Part shown: positions 62,083 through 64,000 of the stretch, one piece after another
Numbering within the stretch: the first letter of the stretch is position 1
Layout of the letters: each line of letters begins with the position of its first letter
Assembly: GCF_001439685.1 (NCBI RefSeq)
Contig: NZ_JYLH01000011.1
Span: 62,001 to 126,000, forward strand
Reading direction: 5' to 3'
DNA from: Pseudomonas libanensis
GTDB taxonomy: Bacteria > Pseudomonadota > Gammaproteobacteria > Pseudomonadales > Pseudomonadaceae
DNA length: 64,000 bases
Made by a program: the position numbers and the translations under genes
Notes under the pieces: model-generated
Seen by the model: only the letters and a program-made list of their open reading frames with translations
What the model was told of the DNA's origin: nothing
Databases searched by the model: none

Positions 62083-63429
62083 TCAATCTCCCTTCGGCAA
62101 CTCAATCACAAACCTTGTCCATCCCGCCTGCGACTCACAAAAAATCCGCCCCCCATGGGCCCGCACAATCGACTGGGTAATCGCCAACCCCAGCCCTGCA
62201 TGTTCACTGCTGCCTGCCCGCCTTGACGGGTCGGCTCGGTAGAAACGGTCAAACAACCGCGGCAATAACCGGGCTGGAATGCCATCCCCGGTGTTCTCAA
62301 CCGCAAGTGTCACGCCTTCTTCCATCCGCACCCGTATTTCACCGCCCGGTGGGGTAAACCGCAGCGCGTTATCCAGCAAGTTCGACAAGGCCCGGCGCAA
62401 CATGCCGCGATCGCCCAGCGTATGGGCGGTGCCTTCGCGTACCAGCGTGACCTGCGCATCCTCTGCCAGCAGGGTAAAAAACTCCAACAGTGCGTCGACC
62501 TCATCGCCCAGGTTCAGGGCTTCACGGTTGGGCATCAGCAAGCCGTGGTCGGCCTTGGCCAGGTACAGCATGTCGTTGACCAGTTGCGCCATCCACTGCA
62601 ATTCCTCCAGGTTGCTATGCAGCGCTTCGCGATAATCCTCCAGTGGGCGCGGCTGGGTGAGAATTACCTGGGTCTGGGTCAGCAGGTTGGAGAGCGGTGT
62701 GCGCAGTTCGTGGGCGATATCGGCGGAGAACGCCGACAGGCGCTGGAAGGCGTCGTCCAGGCGCCCCAGCATGGCATTGAAGGCCTGGGCCAATTCCGCC
62801 AGCTCCACCGGCATTTGCGCCTGGGGCAGGCGTTGGGTCAAGGAATGGGCGGATACGCTGGCGGCCACCTCGCCCATGCGCCGCAACGGTCGCAACCCAC
62901 TGCGCGCAGCCCAGGCGCCGAGCAGGGCGGTGGCCAGGGCCGAGAGGCCGACGGTCAGCCAGATCAAGCGTTGCATGCGTTCCAGAAAGTGCTGGTGGTG
63001 GGTGATGTCGAGTATCAGGCTCAGTCGTGGCGAGCCGGGTTGCCCGGGCGTCAACGGCGCGTTGTACACACGGTAGTCGGTGCCGGCGTTTTGCAGGCTG
63101 TGCAGGCCGGGTGCTGCGGGCACGCTGAGGTACGGCGCACCGTCCACCCAGCGCTGGTCAGCCGCCGTGATGCGCAAGGTGAAGTCGGGCTGGTGATCAA
63201 GTTCGGCGCGCAATTGCGGGCCTCGCAGGGCAAAGGCTTCCCGCGAGTCGACACCCTGCAAGGCGCTGCGCAGGGCCACCAGCTTGCTGTCGAGCAGTTG
63301 CTGGTCCAGCTCGATAAAGTGCGCTTCGCTGGCGCGGTTGAACAGCACCCCGGCAATCAACGAGACCACCGCCGTGCAAGCGGCAAACAGCAGCGCCAGG
63401 CGGCTGGCCAGGGACAGGCGCTTGATCAC
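62083..63429 (-). CDS. Two-component sensor histidine kinase (heavy-metal sensor type)
   Basis: 448 residues. Two membrane helices (about 9-29 and 156-175) frame a periplasmic sensor of about 120 residues; HAMP (about 175-230) follows; the phospho-acceptor is His240 in SAFSADIAHELRTPLSNLLTQ; the ATPase has LLDNALRFTPPGG and the G-boxes GDGIPARLL and GLGLAITQS. The layout fits the CusS/heavy-metal group, but metal specificity is not shown. The start overlaps the response regulator stop by 4 nt. Confidence 0.9.
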   Translation of the reverse strand: MIKRLSLASRLALLFAACTAVVSLIAGVLFNRASEAHFIELDQQLLDSKLVALRSALQGVDSREAFALRGPQLRAELDHQPDFTLRITAADQRWVDGAPYLSVPAAPGLHSLQNAGTDYRVYNAPLTPGQPGSPRLSLILDITHHQHFLERMQRLIWLTVGLSALATALLGAWAARSGLRPLRRMGEVAASVSAHSLTQRLPQAQMPVELAELAQAFNAMLGRLDDAFQRLSAFSADIAHELRTPLSNLLTQTQVILTQPRPLEDYREALHSNLEELQWMAQLVNDMLYLAKADHGLLMPNREALNLGDEVDALLEFFTLLAEDAQVTLVREGTAHTLGDRGMLRRALSNLLDNALRFTPPGGEIRVRMEEGVTLAVENTGDGIPARLLPRLFDRFYRADPSRRAGSSEHAGLGLAITQSIVRAHGGRIFCESQAGWTRFVIELPKGD

Positions 63430-64000
63430 GTGAACCGTTCCTCCAGCACATAGCCCATGCCGCGCACGGTGTGGATCAGCTTGTTGGGGAAGTTGTCATC
63501 GACTTTAAGGCGCAGGCGACGGATCGCCACTTCGATGATGTTGGTGTCGCTGTCGAAATTCATGTCCCACACCTGGGAAGCGATCAGGGTCTTGGGCAGC
63601 ACTTCGCCCTGGCGGCGTAGCAGCAGTTCCAGCAGGGCAAATTCCTTGGCGGTGAGGTCGATGCGCTGGCCGTCGCGCTCGACGCGGCGGCGGATCAGGT
63701 CCAGGCTCAGGTCGGCCAGTTGCAGGGTGGTTTCCTGCGGTGTGCTGCTGCCACGGCGCAACAAGGTGCGCACCCGCGCCAGCAGTTCGGAAAAGGCAAA
63801 GGGCTTGACCAGGTAATCGTCGGCGCCCAATTCCAGGCCATGCACGCGGTCTTCCACGGCATCGCGAGCGGTGAGGAACAGCACCGGCATGTCCAGGCCG
63901 GCACTGCGCACCGCCTGCAGGATCTGCCAGCCATCGCGACCCGGCAGCATCACATCGAGGATCAACAAGTCATAGTCACCCGTCAGCGCCAGGTGCTGGC
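63426..64000 (-). CDS. OmpR-family response regulator (5' end outside window)
   Basis: About 191 residues visible; the frame is open to the window edge and lacks the N-terminus. The phospho-acceptor Asp is in LLILDVMLPGRDGW, with the switch Thr in VLFLTARDAVEDR and Lys in YLVKPFAFSELLARV; the C-terminal winged helix (about 100-185) is complete. It overlaps the kinase start by 4 nt (ATGA), so the pair forms one operon. Confidence 0.9.
   Translation of the reverse strand, partial: QHLALTGDYDLLILDVMLPGRDGWQILQAVRSAGLDMPVLFLTARDAVEDRVHGLELGADDYLVKPFAFSELLARVRTLLRRGSSTPQETTLQLADLSLDLIRRRVERDGQRIDLTAKEFALLELLLRRQGEVLPKTLIASQVWDMNFDSDTNIIEVAIRRLRLKVDDNFPNKLIHTVRGMGYVLEERFT

Overview
The window is a 64 kb stretch of chromosome from a fluorescent Pseudomonas, most likely the P. 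fluorescens group. This rests on three things: GC-rich Pseudomonas-like proteins throughout; a gene order that matches, as I recall it, the conserved fadB-fadA / topA / sulA-lexA / psrA / nagZ / mfd / gap / sthA / lolCDE order of the genus; and many REP/REPIN repeats of the TGTGGGAG...CTCCCACA type typical of this group. Most of the window is core genome. No tRNA, rRNA, CRISPR array, prophage or transposase gene was seen.

Layout. 1-7.6 kb: the end of a peptidase-M1-like protein, a DUF2892 membrane protein, a SpoU-type RNA methyltransferase, a YajD-type HNH protein, a spermidine-synthase-like methyltransferase, a small secreted proline-rich protein, oligopeptidase B, and a three-gene cluster with a YafJ-type class II glutamine amidotransferase. 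7.6-11.1 kb: a LysR regulator divergent from a pxpBCA-type 5-oxoprolinase operon. 11.2-16.7 kb: a MoxR ATPase/VWA pair, a DUF748 protein, cysteine synthase and LpxO. 16.7-23.8 kb: acnA, rlmM, tusA, a MATE exporter and pdxB. 23.8-32.2 kb: a 57-residue conserved protein, an MsbA-like ABC exporter, a Fic protein, the lytic transglycosylase Slt, the ABC-F protein Uup, a universal stress protein and a membrane-anchored hypothetical protein. 32.2-43.4 kb: fatty-acid beta-oxidation (fadBA), topA, the SOS pair lexA-sulA, psrA and nagZ. 43.5-49.6 kb: two convergent paralogous SWIM/SNF2 helicases. 49.6-64 kb: csiV-mfd, a GAPDH with a long N-terminal extension, the soluble transhydrogenase sthA, a glycerophosphodiesterase, a PilZ protein, lolC-lolD-lolE, and a two-component system cut by the window end.

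Regulation visible in the sequence includes two adjacent LexA boxes in front of lexA-sulA, and a near-consensus sigma-70 promoter in front of psrA whose -10 is covered by two overlapping PsrA-type palindromes. Intergenic spaces are punctuated by at least ten paired or single REP hairpins in three sequence families, including chimeric ones whose two arms belong to different families.

The least explained parts are the SWIM/SNF2 helicase pair facing a chimeric REPIN, the Fic protein with an inhibitory-helix motif, the peptidase-like protein that has lost its zinc-binding histidines, a minus-strand intrinsic terminator with no gene in front of it in the 457 bp gap before fadB (candidate small RNA), and a leader with competing hairpins before the ABC exporter.
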